Shown here piece after piece: positions 34,148 through 46,196 of a stretch of 64,000 nucleotides of DNA; the first letter of the stretch is position 1, and each line of letters opens with the position of its first letter. The position numbers and the translations under genes were made by a program. The notes under the pieces were generated by a model. It worked only from the letters and a program-made list of their open reading frames with translations. It ran no database searches and was not told where the DNA came from. The stretch spans positions 124,001 through 188,000 of the forward strand of contig JAIQDT010000172.1 in NCBI GenBank assembly GCA_021521415.1, read 5' to 3'. The stretch comes from Bidens hawaiensis. Lineage: Eukaryota > Streptophyta > Magnoliopsida > Asterales > Asteraceae.

Positions 34148-37100
34148 ATGGTAGAAGAAGAACAACCCAAATACTTCTTCGAGAAGAAGCACAATATGTG
34201 TGCACTTTTACAAGTCTAACAACGAGCCGATGGAAAGAATGATTACATGGATGGCTCGGTCAAATGTCAATTTTGCCTTCACTGAAAATCCTATCATCTA
34301 CAGAAATCATTCACTGGATTTCTGGAGATCTGCGGAACTTGTTGAAGATATCAATGGGAAAATAATTGAAGCATTTGTTGCTGGCCATGAGATACATGTG
34401 ACAGAAAGGATGATCAGAAGATGTTTACGGTTGAATGATGATGATCATAATCATATTAATTTCAACACTGATCACCTGATGAGGATCTTTGAAGAGACGA
34501 TGGGTTATCAGGGAACTGTACATGATGGGCAGTTTCAAAAGGGGATATTTCCAATGCTGTATAGATTCCTCATTCACCATATGATACAGGGGTTTGCTCC
34601 AAGGAAAGGATCATGGACCTTGATGAGTCGTGATCTAGCAAATTCCACTGTTGGAATCATTTATGATTTACCATTTAATTTCTCAAAGATGATCTTTGAG
34701 GGATTAGATTTAAACTTGAAGAAGGCAGAAAAGGATAGGTTTTTGCAATACCCAAGGTTCTTACAGATAATCTTAAACAGAGAATTGCAAGATCTACCCA
34801 CTATTGGCATAACCCACCTGCTGCAAAATCCAGACACTTATAAGAGAATTAAGAATCCAGGTGCTGCTAACAGATTCAATTCTGAAGTTCCATTAGAAAT
34901 TTTGCCATGGCTGTTAGATCATTACTTAGAGGTGATGGCAGTGCCTGAGTTAAGCTCAGAGGAGGAAGGAGGAGATGATGTTGAGAGTGATGATGATGGA
35001 GACTCTGATGATGGAGATGATGATGTAGATGGAGATGAAGGAGGAGCTGGAGTAGCTATGGATATTGTTGCACCTGATCAGGGGGAGCAATTTGAGCAAA
35101 TAGAACAACCTATTCCAACACCACAACAGTTACCACCACACATTGACCAACCAATTATACCGTCATCAACACAAGCCCAATTCATACTGATCCATTCATT
35201 TGAAGCCCACCTCATACACAATCACCACCATCCATTTTCCAAAATCACACCACAGAACAACCTGAGTTTGAACCTTTTTCTACATCACCACCTACAACCT
35301 CACATACAGACACATTTTAATTAAATCTGGACTTAATGATAGGCAATTGTCTCTGGTGTGAATGTTGAAGAAACTGTAACAGTTGTGGAGACTGCTGATA
35401 GTTTAAAATTGAGTTTGAATATGTATGATAGTGAGGATGAGGATAGTGAGGAGAGGATAATTGAAGAGATTGATTATGAAGAAGATATGTATGATGTTGC
35501 AGAACAGGAGTATGATGTGAATGATGAGATTGTGAGAGTAGTATGGAGTGAAGAGAATGTTGAGACAGAGGATGTGATTGAAAAGATAAATGTTGAAGAA
35601 AATGTAGCTGCTACTGATATAGCTACTAATGTCTTAACTGACACACAAACTAGAGTAGAAACTGAAGTGATGAATGACGGGAATACTGCTACTGAGGAGC
35701 CTATCACTCAAACTGAACAACCTGAAAGCTCCAAGAGGGTAGAGTATGACTCTGAGTTAGAAGCACTTGAGAAGGAGATTGATGACTATATACAGTCTGA
35801 AGATGAAGAGGATGTGAGGAGAAGAATTGATAAAGGAAAAGCAAAAGTCACTGAAGAAGAGCCTTTCAAGGCATATCCTAAAAAGGATGTACTACTTAAA
35901 GATGATGCTATTGCTGCTGCTGAAGCCCTAAGAGAACAAGAGAATATATTGAGAGAAACAAGGGATAGGGAGATACTGGCTCAATCTCTAACTCCTGAAG
36001 AAATGGAAGAACAGGAAATCTTGATTAAACAAGCCAAACTTGCAAAAGAAATTATGGATGATGTGGCTTATCAAGAAGCAATTGAAACATTTATTATGAT
36101 GAACAGAGCTGAGGAAGCTGACAATTCCCTGGCTATGGTGGTTAGCATGTTTCAATCCCAGAACCAACATGAAAGAAATTCCTCAGAAACTGCTGAAGCT
36201 GCCAACTAGAATACTGATGTAATGATTGAAGAAGAAATTGGTGAGTCCATTGCTTCAATGGCTACCAAGAAATGGACTGAACAGGTGAGAGAAGATTTGA
36301 AAAAGAACCCAACTGACAGCTGGTCAAAAAGGGTGAATGTGGCTGAACCTCATGAAACACTTGAACAGAAATGAGAAAGACTTTCAAAATTACATGAAGG
36401 ATTTTCAGAGAAAGTCAATAGGTTTGCTAAGACCTACATGAGAAGAAAGAGGGCATCCGAGCAGACTGAGCATGAAAGATCTGCCAAGAGAGGAAAGTGG
36501 TATGACAAGAACAAGTACTTTGTTTAAACTCCGGAAGATGATGCTAGTCCTATAAGGGCTGTCCCACTACAAACCTTGCAACCAGATGAGAGGGTTCAGG
36601 GTGTTCCTGATGTGCCAACAAGAAGTGAACCAGATCATCCACCCTCTGATGAACCAAAACAAACAGGCTGGAAAGGAAAAATCAGAAGAAGTGCCCAATG
36701 TTGAAACATCCATCCCAAAGGAACCAAATTCTGAACCTGAAGATGAAAGAATAATTCCTTGGGAAAATGAAGAAATAATAAATATTTTGAGGAAAATTAT
36801 GATAAATCAAAGGGGAATGAGTGAAGCAGACTTCAATGTCTTAGAAAAGGAAGATTTAAAAAAACTTTTCTACATTAAGAAGGCAGAGTGGATGAAGGCT
36901 ATAAGAGAAGGGGAAAACCCCAGAAACTTTATAGATGGAAGATTTATACCTGCAGGATTGTCTGAAAATCATGATATAGAAAAGATTATGCTTCTTCTGA
37001 GAGACTTGGCAGGACAAGATATTGTTGAATTGGCCAACCTCCCACCTAAAATGGTAACTTCAATCTACATAAAAACTTTTAATTTGAGGCCTAGCAAACC

Positions 37101-37907
37101 AAAGAAGTCCTTCCATTCAGGCCACCAATTTCAAGAAGGTATCCACAAGGGGGAAGAGGTGAATCTAGTAGATCTATGCAAGAAAGGACAACAAGACCAC
37201 AATCCAATGTGGATCTTCCAAGAGAACTCTACTTTGATTCTGTTAATGAGTCGCTGAAAGTAATTATGGAAAGCCGATCGTTGAGAGACATATTTGTGAG
37301 GAGTGACTTCTATGAATACACTCAAGAACAAATAGAAAGAATGGCCAGACTCAACTTGTATGATTACCGAAATAGAAGTAGGATGGCTGGAAGACAGATG
37401 AATAATCTGTCAAAGTTCTTACTGGATGAAGCTAAGAAGGGATTCCCATTCCTAAGTCAAAAGAGAAGTTGGAAATTGATTCAGCTACACAAGTCAAAGA
37501 TGACAGAAAAATTGAAAAGAATGGACATTGCTGAGAGAGATTTTGTGATGAATGTCAGAGATAGGAATCCACTGTCAAATATGAACACATGCATAAGTCT
37601 TGAAAGAAGAATGACATGGCCCAACTACACAGTGCAAAGGAATGGTATCATTGCTGAAATAGAATACAAAGAAAATGCTGGTCACTATGTACTAAAAAAT
37701 TCTTATGGAAAAGTTCTGGCTATAATCAAGAAAGATGCAGATTTGACCTACTTGCACAATGAGGACTTGATGGATATAAGAGATTTGGTGATTCCAGAAG
37801 GGCACATTCACTACCAAATTCTTAATATCTTTAGGGAAAGAGCCGCATCTGTAATGGCAATGAGAAGACAAGATGCCTACAATGAATGGAAAAGACAAAA
37901 TTCCTAG
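34148..37907 (+). pseudogene. Post-pol extra ORF (aORF) of S1
   Basis: Starts MVEEEQPKYFFEKKHNMC at 34148. A frameshift near 34200 leads into a long frame to 35324 (N-terminal domain: MARSNVNFAF ... GIFPMLYRFLIHH ... APRKGSWTLMS ... DLPFNFSKM), then a D/E-rich run. 35358-36209 is an acidic, helical linker (SEDEEDVRRRIDKGKAK); 36210-36580 continues with stops. 36586-37257 and 37176-37907 carry a C-terminal domain (MTWPNYTVQRNGIIAEIEY ... IIKKDADLTYL). The KKHN(M/I)C start, the N-domain and a C-domain of similar layout recur in S4, so this was one protein of about 1,200 residues. Function unknown. It occupies the place of the sirevirus env-like ORF, but I find no signal peptide or obvious membrane helix; the acidic linker looks more like a nuclear or scaffold protein (inference). 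Confidence 0.75.
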
Positions 37908-38060
37908 TTTAGGCTTTGTGATGTAATGTCTTCGGACAGCATTTTAATATGTAATTTGTTTATGTTATTTGAATATGTAAATTTGACTTTGAATTTGATG
38001 TGTATTTTTGACTAAGTGTAAGTAACCTTAGAAATGTTTTGGGTCAGTTTAGGTGTTCCA
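37908..38060 (+). other. aORF 3' flank (S1)
   Basis: A short AT-rich stretch between the aORF stop and the polypurine tract; nothing recognisable. Confidence 0.6.
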
Positions 38061-38074
38061 ATCTAGGGGGAGAT
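38061..38074 (+). other. Polypurine tract (S1)
   Basis: ATCTAGGGGGAGAT directly before the 3' LTR TGTTGAGTCAAAC. A second copy lies 33 bases further, inside the LTR (38097-38107). Confidence 0.85.
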
Positions 38075-39255
38075 TGTTGAGTCAAACAATTGAACTAAGG
38101 GGGAGATTGTTGAGTCAAAGATTTGACCAAGATGAAGTACATGGAAGACTGGAATCTTCTCAACCTCCTCAGAATTCGCTAAGTGACATCCGAGCAAGCT
38201 TTTACTTAGACGGGTACGATATTTTGTCTATCGGGCAAGGTTATCTTCAAATAGTCTTCTTTAGTGGATATCCGAGCAGGGTTTGCAAATTAGTGCATTG
38301 CCGTGCAAGGTTCACTAGTTTATGTAAATCCGGGCAATGTTAACTTTGTAAAGCAAGTCTATTCTTCAAAGCCAAGTAAAGTTCACTCCCGAGTAAGCTT
38401 TTGGCTAACCATTAATAATAGTGGTCCGAACAAGCTTGATAATTAAAATGGAATATCACTAAGTAACATCGGGCAAGGTTCAACACAAGAAAGGAACAGT
38501 ACTCTCGAGTACACTTTGCTAATAAGTTATTTTATAGCAAGGAGTTGAAATGGACCATTGAAGAACAAGGTTGCTCGTAAGGGTTTTTCGGTCAAAGTCT
38601 GGCAAAGTCAAGAAGACTGAAGTCTACCCGGTGAGTATTTTACTTGTTAAAATACTCTTCAAGTAAAGTCTACCCGGAAACTGATTCCGAGCACACTTCT
38701 ATGTTACCAAGTCCTGAAGGAAGGCAGAGTACACAGCGTACTCGGAATGTGAAGTTTGATGCAAAGCCTACCCGGAAGACTTGTTTTAAACTTAGACTAT
38801 TTTCTGATTATGTAATTTAAATATGTATGTACGTTTGGGGTTTCTAGAAGGAATGACAGTTGTCCTAGGGTGGCAGGCCTATAAATAGCATGTTTTAGGG
38901 CACGCCGCCAGAGAGAGAGAACAAGACAGACAAAGCAGACAGACATATTTATTAAGAATAGAATATTGTGTGTGTGACGGCTGTCTTAGTACGGATAAAC
39001 CTTCAAGAAACCCTAAATCGATTACCCTTTGTATGATGAACATTATATAAATGGAAATCTTTTGAGTGAATCTTGTTTGAGTTAGTTACCTTTGATTATG
39101 TGTTGCAACCACCCTGTTTATTATTGATTCCGCCTTTAATAAACAGTAATCTTTCTAAATATAGCCACCCGTCATTAACTCCCTTGTCGACACATTAATC
39201 TGTGTGAGTTATGGCATGATTTGAGTAAGATCCAGCTGAAATCGGGGACCAGATA
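38075..39255 (+). mobile_element. 3' LTR of S1
   Basis: 1181 bp. It matches 11306-12549 but lacks about 20 bases near 38184 and about 50 bases near 38409, and ends GACCAGATA instead of GACCAGACA. The target duplication AATAA follows. Confidence 0.9.
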
Positions 39256-39260
39256 AATAA
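39256..39260. repeat. Target-site duplication AATAA, right of S1
   Basis: Matches 11301-11305; on the minus strand it lies in the codons for ...AALFI of S0 RNase H. Confidence 0.85.
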
Positions 39261-40731
39261 TGCGGCAACATCATCAATGAAAATATGAGTGTTCAAGTAA
39301 TTCAGACCATAATCTAGCAGTTGATTCTGAATCCATAGGACTTGTGCACAGCTGGCAGACGCAGCAATATATTCTTCTTCAGCAGTTGAGATGCGCACTG
39401 TAGTTTGCTTCTTGCTTTCTAATCATGTTGCAGCCATCATAGTCACTGTCAGTATAAGCAATAAGATCAAAGGCATGGTTCTTTGGATACCATATCCCCA
39501 AATTAGGTTTCCCTTTCAAGTATCTAAAAATCCTGTTGACAGCAGTCATGTAGACATCTTTGGACTTGGTTTGAGTCTTTTACACACACACACATCTAAC
39601 ATGATGTCAGGCGTTGAAGTAGTTAGATACATCAAAGATCTAATCTTTGCTCTGTACTCATGTTTATCAAAAGGCTCCCCCTTTTCATCTGCATTCATCT
39701 TTTCATTTGTGTCCATTGGAGTTGAAGTAGTCATGAGGCCATGACACTCTTGTTCAGAATGACCTGCACATACTTTGTTTGACAAATGAATATGTCATCC
39801 TTCTTTTGCTGAACCTGCAAACCCAGAAAGAAATTTATTTCATCCATTGAGCTCATGAAGTATTTGGACTTCATTACTTTTTCAAATTCAATGCATATTT
39901 GTTCATTGGTAGACCCAAAGATGAAATCATCTACATAAACTTATAGAAGGAATAAATCTCTTCCTCTCCTTTTTTAGAAGAGGGTCTTGTCAATTTCTCC
40001 CCTTTGAAAGCCATTAACAAGCAAATGATTTGATAACTTATCATACCAAGCCCTTAGAGGTTGATGTAAACAATATCTTTGCTTTGTTCAGTTTATAGAA
40101 TCTATGTGGAAAATCAGGATCCTCAAAGCCTGGAGGTTGAGCCACATACACCTCTTCTTCAATTTTTCCATTTAGAAAGGCAGATTTAACATCCAATTGA
40201 TATACTCTTATGTACTTTGAGGGAAGCATAAGCTAAAAAGATTCTTATGGCTTCAAGTCTTGCCACAGGTGCAAAGACTTCCTCAAAGTCAATCCCTTCC
40301 TCTTGTAAGCATCCCAAGGCAACAAGTCTTGCCTTATTCTTCATTACAATCCCTCTCTCATCCCTTTTGTTCCTGAAAACCCATTTTGTTCAAATGGCAT
40401 ACTTTCCTCTTGGTTTGTTTACAAGTTCCCACACTTGTAAATTCCTGAATTAAGCCAACTCCTCTTGCATTGATTCTACCCTACTAATGTCTTTTAGAGC
40501 TTGAACAATGTTCTTGGGTTCAATTTGTGAAAGAAAGCACGAGTACAAACAGATGTTTGCAGATTCAGATGCACTTCTTGTTACTCTCACTGATGTCTCC
40601 AATGAGGTTTTCAGGTGGATGATTTCACTCAACATAGGAAGATTGCACAACCACATCAGGAGACACATTTGAATCAATATTTGTGTCATTGTGATCAGGT
40701 TCATCAATGACCAAATCAGTTGTTGCATCAT
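39261..40731 (-). pseudogene. pol: RT and RNase H of S0
   Basis: Minus-strand pieces: EPKNIVQALKDISRVESM (~40500), [19 protein letters not shown] (40229-40041), the RT active site YVDDFIFGS (~39940, with an in-frame stop just before), SLMYLTTSTPDIM (39785-39546), YTDSDYDG, then AEEEYIAASASCAQVLW and IDDVAALF up to the S1 boundary. Several frame changes and stops. Confidence 0.8.
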
Positions 40732-42375
40732 AAAATTCAGTTAATTCTTCAATAAACTGTTGTGAAGTGGAAGCAACATTATTTCTAACATTCAAATTTT
40801 TAAACAAAGATTCAAATCTTGCTTCTCTTGCAGCCTGTTCTTGACTATATATTCAATTTTAGCAGTTGAGGGATACTTAATGAATGTATATTCAGTTCTT
40901 TTACCTACAACCTTGTACCACAGTAGTCCAAATCCACTTTCTTCACAGATTTTCCTTCAAGTACACTTGTTTCGTAAAAAGTTTCATTAAAGTCTTTAGG
41001 ATAAATCTTGAAGGATTTGATTAACTTATCAAGATCAAACAACCATGTTGCTCCATCAACTGTATTAAACTGATCCTCATTAAATACTACATCAGAGGAC
41101 TAAGTTACACTCAAATGGTCTTTCACATAGACTCTATAGGATTTTGAGTTTGTTGAATACCTAACAAAGAAACAATCCAAGGATTTTGATTGAAACTTGT
41201 TAAGATAGTCCTTGGTATTCAACAGTGAACATTTACAACCAAATGGTTTAAGAAACTTGTTCTAGGGCTTTCTTTTGAACAATATCTAATAGGGAGTTTT
41301 GTCTTGACTTTTGTTGAGAAGTACTCTGTTATGAAAATAGCAAGCAATGCTTATTTCTTATGCTCAAAAAGTGTTAGGCAAGAAAGCATCTACTAGCATG
41401 GTTCTTGCAGCCTCAATGAGTGTTCTGTTTCTTCTCTTTGCAACCACATTCTGTTCAGGAGTTGTAGGGGCACTGAATTGTTGAAAATTCCTTTTGCATT
41501 GCGAAACTCATCAATTATCCCATTCTTGAACCAGTACCATTGTCACTTCTCATGACCTTCACCCTCACATCCAATTGATTCTCAATCCTTGTCACACTAC
41601 TCTTGATTAGTTCAGAAGCCTCATCTTCGGTACTTAGGAAATAAACCCAAGAGTATCTTGAAAAGTCATCAATGATCACCAAACAATATCTCTTTTTGCC
41701 AATACTTGGAACACTCACAGGACCAAAGAGATCCATATGAAGCATTTCAAGCATTTGATCAATTATGTTTATGAGCTTTGTTTTGTGAGATGACTTATGC
41801 TGCTTACCCTTTTGACATGAAATGCATTTATCATCAAGTTTGAACTCACTTATGGGTAAACCAATTACATGTTCACCTTTAACAAGTCTGTTCATGTTCT
41901 TTAAGTTGACATGACAAAGCTTCCCGTGCCACAATTTGGTTTCTTTTTAGTGGCTTTTGAAACAAAACAAGTATTACCCCCTTAAAATGGCATCTTTCAT
42001 ATTTAATTCGTACAGATTTCCATTTCTTGGAGCCATCATCATAATCATATATGGAGGAATCACAAAGTCAGGTTTGAGAATAAAGCAATGAGAATCATCA
42101 AACCCAACCTTATAACCTTTATCACACATATGTGAGATGCTCAAAATGTTATATTGCAATCCTACAACATAGAAAACATTATCAAAAGTGACTTTTCCAT
42201 TTGTGAGTAAGCCTTTTCCTACAATTTTCCCTCCATTCTCATCACTCCCAAATGCAACTGGTCCTTCAAACTTCTCTTCATAATTCACTAGTGATCTATT
42301 GTCAGATTTCATGTGCCTGGAACATCCACTTTCCATATACCATACTTCATTAATTGGTGTGGACTGTTCCTGCAC
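40732..42375 (-). pseudogene. pol: Protease and integrase of S0
   Basis: Protease frame 42375-41974: QSTPINEVWYMESGCSRHM (E replaces the catalytic D seen as WYMDSGC in S1, so the protease motif is lost). Integrase 41934-41515: MWHGKLCHVNLKNMNRL, HMDLFGPVSVPSIG, FSRYSWVYFLSTEDEA, MRSDNGT; the frame then breaks and continues with PLGC/CFFVRYS-like fragments to ~41100. The region 40732-41100 is the poorly conserved linker to RT. Confidence 0.8.
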
Positions 42376-44183
42376 AAATTAAAGAAAATAATAAGTTAAG
42401 TGATGAAATGCAAGTTTGTTCAACTTGAAAATCATTAGTGACATGAATAAGAGTTGCATTAGGTTTCAGAATAGGTTTGGGGTCCTCATAAACAATTTCA
42501 CAGGATTCATCTGAATCATCTGTGTCATATCCAGTTTCATCTGATGTTCCCATATATGGAACTATGCTCATGCATTCTTCAATAACATATTCTTTCTTCA
42601 CATTTGAGATCAAAGTTACACATGTTACTTTTGCTTCACATTTTGGTTTCCATAGGAACCCTTGTGGTTCATACCCATGTTTCGACAAAAATTTCTCATC
42701 TTCATTTAGCCCTCTTAGCTTCTTCTTTGAGAACAATACTTTCTTAATCTTCTTTTCTCCTTTTGGTGACCTATCAGAATCATCAGACTTCACTAACTTA
42801 GAGTCTTTTTTGGGGACAATTCTAATGGGTTATGTGTTCATTTGGAGCTTCTTATTATCTTGTTAAGCCACATTCTTCTTCACTTTCTTGTCAATAGTAT
42901 CACTTTCTTGTTAAGCCACATTCTTCTTCACTTTCTTCTGAACCTTGACTTCCTTCTCAAATATTCTTCCATAGTTTCTACTTCCCCAATGTCAAACAAC
43001 TCCTGGTATGAGAAAACAGGATAACCAGGAATGAATTGATCATCATTTTTCTTTATTTTCTCTGTTTTCTTGTTATTTTTACATTTTCACATCTTTGTGA
43101 GACTTTGTAGGCTGTTCTTTCATTGTTCTTCTTTGATTATGAACCACCATATATGCCAAATGATTGGTGTTCTTTTCTCATTTGTTCATGGTGCCTTCTC
43201 ATCTTGGTAGTTAATATTGGCAATAAAGGGATCTTATTCTTTGTTTCTTTCTTATCACTCTTTCCCTTCTTCACACTTTCATTGCTTGAGCTTTTACCAC
43301 TTGCGTCACTTAAGTCATCTCTATCCAACAGTTCTTCATCAAGGTCATCTTCAGACACTTGTGTACCAATTGAATTTTCACCACACTTTTCTTCTTTCAC
43401 AACAAATTCACCTTAATCATCCACTTCCATCATATTATACTTTTCAAGGAATTCTTCCTTCTCTTTAAACACTTCTCTAAATTGATCAACGTATGCACTC
43501 CTCTTTTATTTGTCAACTTTCAATGAATAGTTGTCATTTAAAGGTGGAGGTACTACATAGTATTTGTCTTCCTCTTTGATCTTACTTAACTTCCCACAAA
43601 TGTTTCTAGATGAAAGAAAATTCTTTAAAAAGTCATTTTCATCTTGGAGTGACGTATTTTTCAACTTTTCTATAAGAAACATTTTCTTTAGCTCTTCAAT
43701 CTCAGTGATGTATCTAGGTTGGTTCAAGTAACTGTCCATACAGTCTTGCTCTATAATTTTGATATTTTCTTCATAAGTCATTCCACTAGATTCATAGACA
43801 TTAATGATACTTTGCTTCTTAAAGCATTCACTTTCCAATTTTCGCACAGCCATTCTTAGAGATTCATTCAATTCAATTAATTCAAACTTTGAAAGGCTTG
43901 AATGTACCTGAGTTGAAGTAGATCCAGCTTCATTCTCCACTTTAGCCATAAGTGAAACTTTGATTTTACTTATATCTTCAGCATGATTGCTGCAATCAAA
44001 TTCTCCATCTTGTTGATGAGCAGCCAATGCAACATTTCCTAGGTTCCTGGGCTGGTTACCATTGTTTCTGTTGGGATTTGTGGGAGCTTGTGGAGGGTTT
44101 TTGATTGTTCCTTTGATACTGTTTGTTTTAAGGGATGACTTGCTGGTGATTTTGCTGTTGTTGGTTGTTCTAGTTCAAGTTTC
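42350..44183 (-). pseudogene. gag: gag C-terminal half of S0
   Basis: Minus-strand frames 44027-43506 (LRMAVRKLESECFKKQS, a coiled-coil-like segment), 43400-43137 and 42793-42350 (KHGYEPQGFLWKPK). It corresponds to 14415-14993 plus 25807-27210 in S1. It contains frameshifts and a small repeat of CTTCTTCACTTTCTTGT near 42870-42930. Confidence 0.8.
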
Positions 44184-44188
44184 TTTGG
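44184..44188. repeat. Target-site duplication TTTGG, left
   Basis: TTTGG precedes the TG of the solo LTR; the matching copy is at 44638-44642. Confidence 0.85.
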
Positions 44189-44637
44189 TGTTAGTGCACG
44201 GTTTTAGTGTCCGTAGCAATCGAATAAGTTATACATAGTCTAGGTTGTGTATTTAATGTAAAATGGAAAATTAGCTATGGATTGTATAGCAAATGAGGTC
44301 CATTTGTTATGAAATATAACGAATGGAGGCTGGTTCGTTAAGTTATTATCATTAGTTATGGAATCATAACTAATGATGTCTAATTCATTATGAAGATATA
44401 ACGAATTAGACTTAAATTAACGAACTAGAGCATATGGCCTGTAAATAGGCTAATCCATGCTCATTTGTAAGGAGATTACACACAATAGAGATGTGAGGTC
44501 CTTGTGTAAGTTATATTCTCTCTATTATGTATTTATCCTTATCTATCAATAAATTATGTATTTAACGTTTAGATCTCGTGTGTTCGTATTGTATAATTGA
44601 TGTATCGACGCGGCTAGATCCATAACGGGACCTCTCA
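44189..44637 (+). mobile_element. Solo LTR (S4 family)
   Basis: 449 bp, TGTTAGTGCACGG...ACCTCTCA, with TTTGG on both sides and no internal region, so it is a solo LTR left by recombination. Its start matches the S4 3' LTR (TGTTAGTGCACGGTTTT). It carries three strong hairpins from an AACGAAT-type motif: 44300-44310/44316-44326, 44348-44360/44365-44377 (13 perfect bp, 4-nt loop) and 44380-44391/44398-44409. Confidence 0.9.
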
Positions 44638-44642
44638 TTTGG

Positions 44643-45836
44643 TGACCTTGGTTATGATTCTGGTACTGGTATTGATTTCTTGGTTTAACATACTGATTAT
44701 TTTGAAAATTTCTGGGTTGATTATATTCCGTAGCAAAATGTCCTGGATGTTGATAGTTGTAGCAAATTGCTTTTGATTTATCAAAACCTATCCTGCCATT
44801 AGGATCAGACACAAGGGATCTTCCAATTCTATTAATGCCAACATAACAGCCTGCCATTTTAGATTCATGTCTTCAAGGTCATCTGCAAAGACATTGTATG
44901 AATCAGTGAACATTGAGAACAAGGCTTGGTATTCATTTCCTTGACCAAAATTACCACCACCATAAGGTGTATGCACACTGGCCATTGAGCCTGAGTCATT
45001 GTCATCAATTAATTAGATATTGAATCTTGATTGTCCACCATGATTATTTGAACTTCCAGCAACAAAACTTCTTGGTGTATCTCCACCATGCTCACTTGGT
45101 TCTTCAATAATTGGAATTTGTTGTTGGCTCTTTGTAGACAAGTTTCCCATTGGTGCAATGAGTGCATTGGTTACTTGAAAACAGGGTTTGTCTTCCTTGA
45201 TCATTTCATTTCAATCATCTCTATCTCTGCTGCTTGTAGGAAGCAGATCACGTCATCAAGCTTCAATTCAGAAAAAGTTTTGTTTCTGCCTAATAAACTT
45301 GCTGGCATTATACCATTCTTTGGATAAAGATGATAGTAACTATTTGTTCAAATCAGCATTTGTGACTGCAAGATCAGTTGTCCTGATCTCATTCACAATA
45401 GTCAAAAACTTCTCTAACACAGACTTTAGTGTTTCACCATCTTTATACTTGTAATCGTCAAGTTGTTCCTTCAACCTTTCTTTCTTGATGTTCTTCAACA
45501 CTGTATTCCCTTCAAACATCTCCAACAAAGCATCGTACATAGCTTTAACTATATTATGGTGAGCTACTTTGGTCAGAATATCCCATGATAGACCTAGCTT
45601 TAGCATGGCTAAGGCTCTATCATCCTTTTTATCATGGTCCTTTCAATAGTTTGAGTGTTTGATGTGGATGAACCTTCATGAACATATGGTTCATTTTTTA
45701 TGGAGTTCCACATCTAAACATCGTTATAGCACGCACCAGCTTCAAACAAAACTTTCCATTTGATCCAATTTTCCTGTCCATAAATTTTGGGAATTTTGTT
45801 AGTAGACACTTCCTGCTCATCCATAGATCCAGACAT
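44643..45836 (-). pseudogene. gag: gag N-terminal half of S0
   Basis: The minus-strand ATG at 45836 begins MSGSMDEQEVSTNKIPK. Frames 45606-45340 (EMFEGNTVLKNIKKERLKEQ), 45204-45013, 44985-44788 and 44857-44643 follow. The zinc knuckle reads CYNYQHPGHFATEY: both flanking cysteines have become tyrosine, so it cannot bind zinc. Many frameshifts. Confidence 0.8.
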
Positions 45837-46182
45837 CTTTTTCGTATTTTTGAAATATTTGAAAACTTAAAAACTTAGTACACTTAAGGTAAAAATTTGA
45901 CAAATTTGAAAACCAATAAGATATATGGACAAAATCTATAGATTTGATAGATCTGGATGGATTTGAGCAAGATCTATAAGAAAGGAAATAACTTTAAGAT
46001 AAATCTAGGTAAAAAGATACTTTTAAACTTCCAAGCTACTGTAAAATCTGAGAAAAATGAGGAATAAGGCAGCTGACGTCACAATCCAATGGAACAGTTG
46101 TCAGCTGAAAACAAGCTATGTTGCCAATTGTCGTTCCCAATGTATAATCAGCAACAGTTCTTTACCAAAATAGTGAAAACAA
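45837..46182 (-). other. Leader of S0
   Basis: The untranslated stretch between the primer site and gag, similar in place and length to 12570-12851 of S1. It includes GCTGACGTCA near 46071 (TGACGTCAC also at ~3198 in S2 and GTGACGTCAG at ~12646 in S1). Confidence 0.7.
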
Positions 46183-46194
46183 GCTTTGATGCCA
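46183..46194 (-). other. Mutated primer-binding site (S0)
   Basis: The minus strand reads TGGCATCAAAGC, two transitions away from TGGTATCAGAGC. Confidence 0.7.
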
Positions 46195-46196
46195 CT

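Larger units (their letters stand above)
11306..39255 (+). mobile_element. Sirevirus S1 (Ty1/copia), with nested chromovirus
   Basis: A full-length but dead element: 5' LTR, primer site, gag, [Tekay insertion 14994-25801], rest of gag, protease, integrase, RT, RNase H, 1.8-kb spacer, 1.2-kb motif array, internal promoter, 3.7-kb aORF, polypurine tract and 3' LTR. Without the nested element it would be about 17.1 kb, long for a copia element. The LTRs differ by substitutions and by deletions of ~20 and ~50 bp in the 3' copy, and every gene has stops or frameshifts, so it is much older than the chromovirus inside it. The sirevirus assignment rests on gag and pol similarity of type, the GGGGGAGAT tracts and the post-pol ORF. 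Confidence 0.9.

Noticed and set aside
34200..35324. Viral envelope protein
   Set aside because: Position fits the sirevirus env-like ORF, but no signal peptide, membrane helix or cysteine pattern is visible, so I call it an extra ORF of unknown function.
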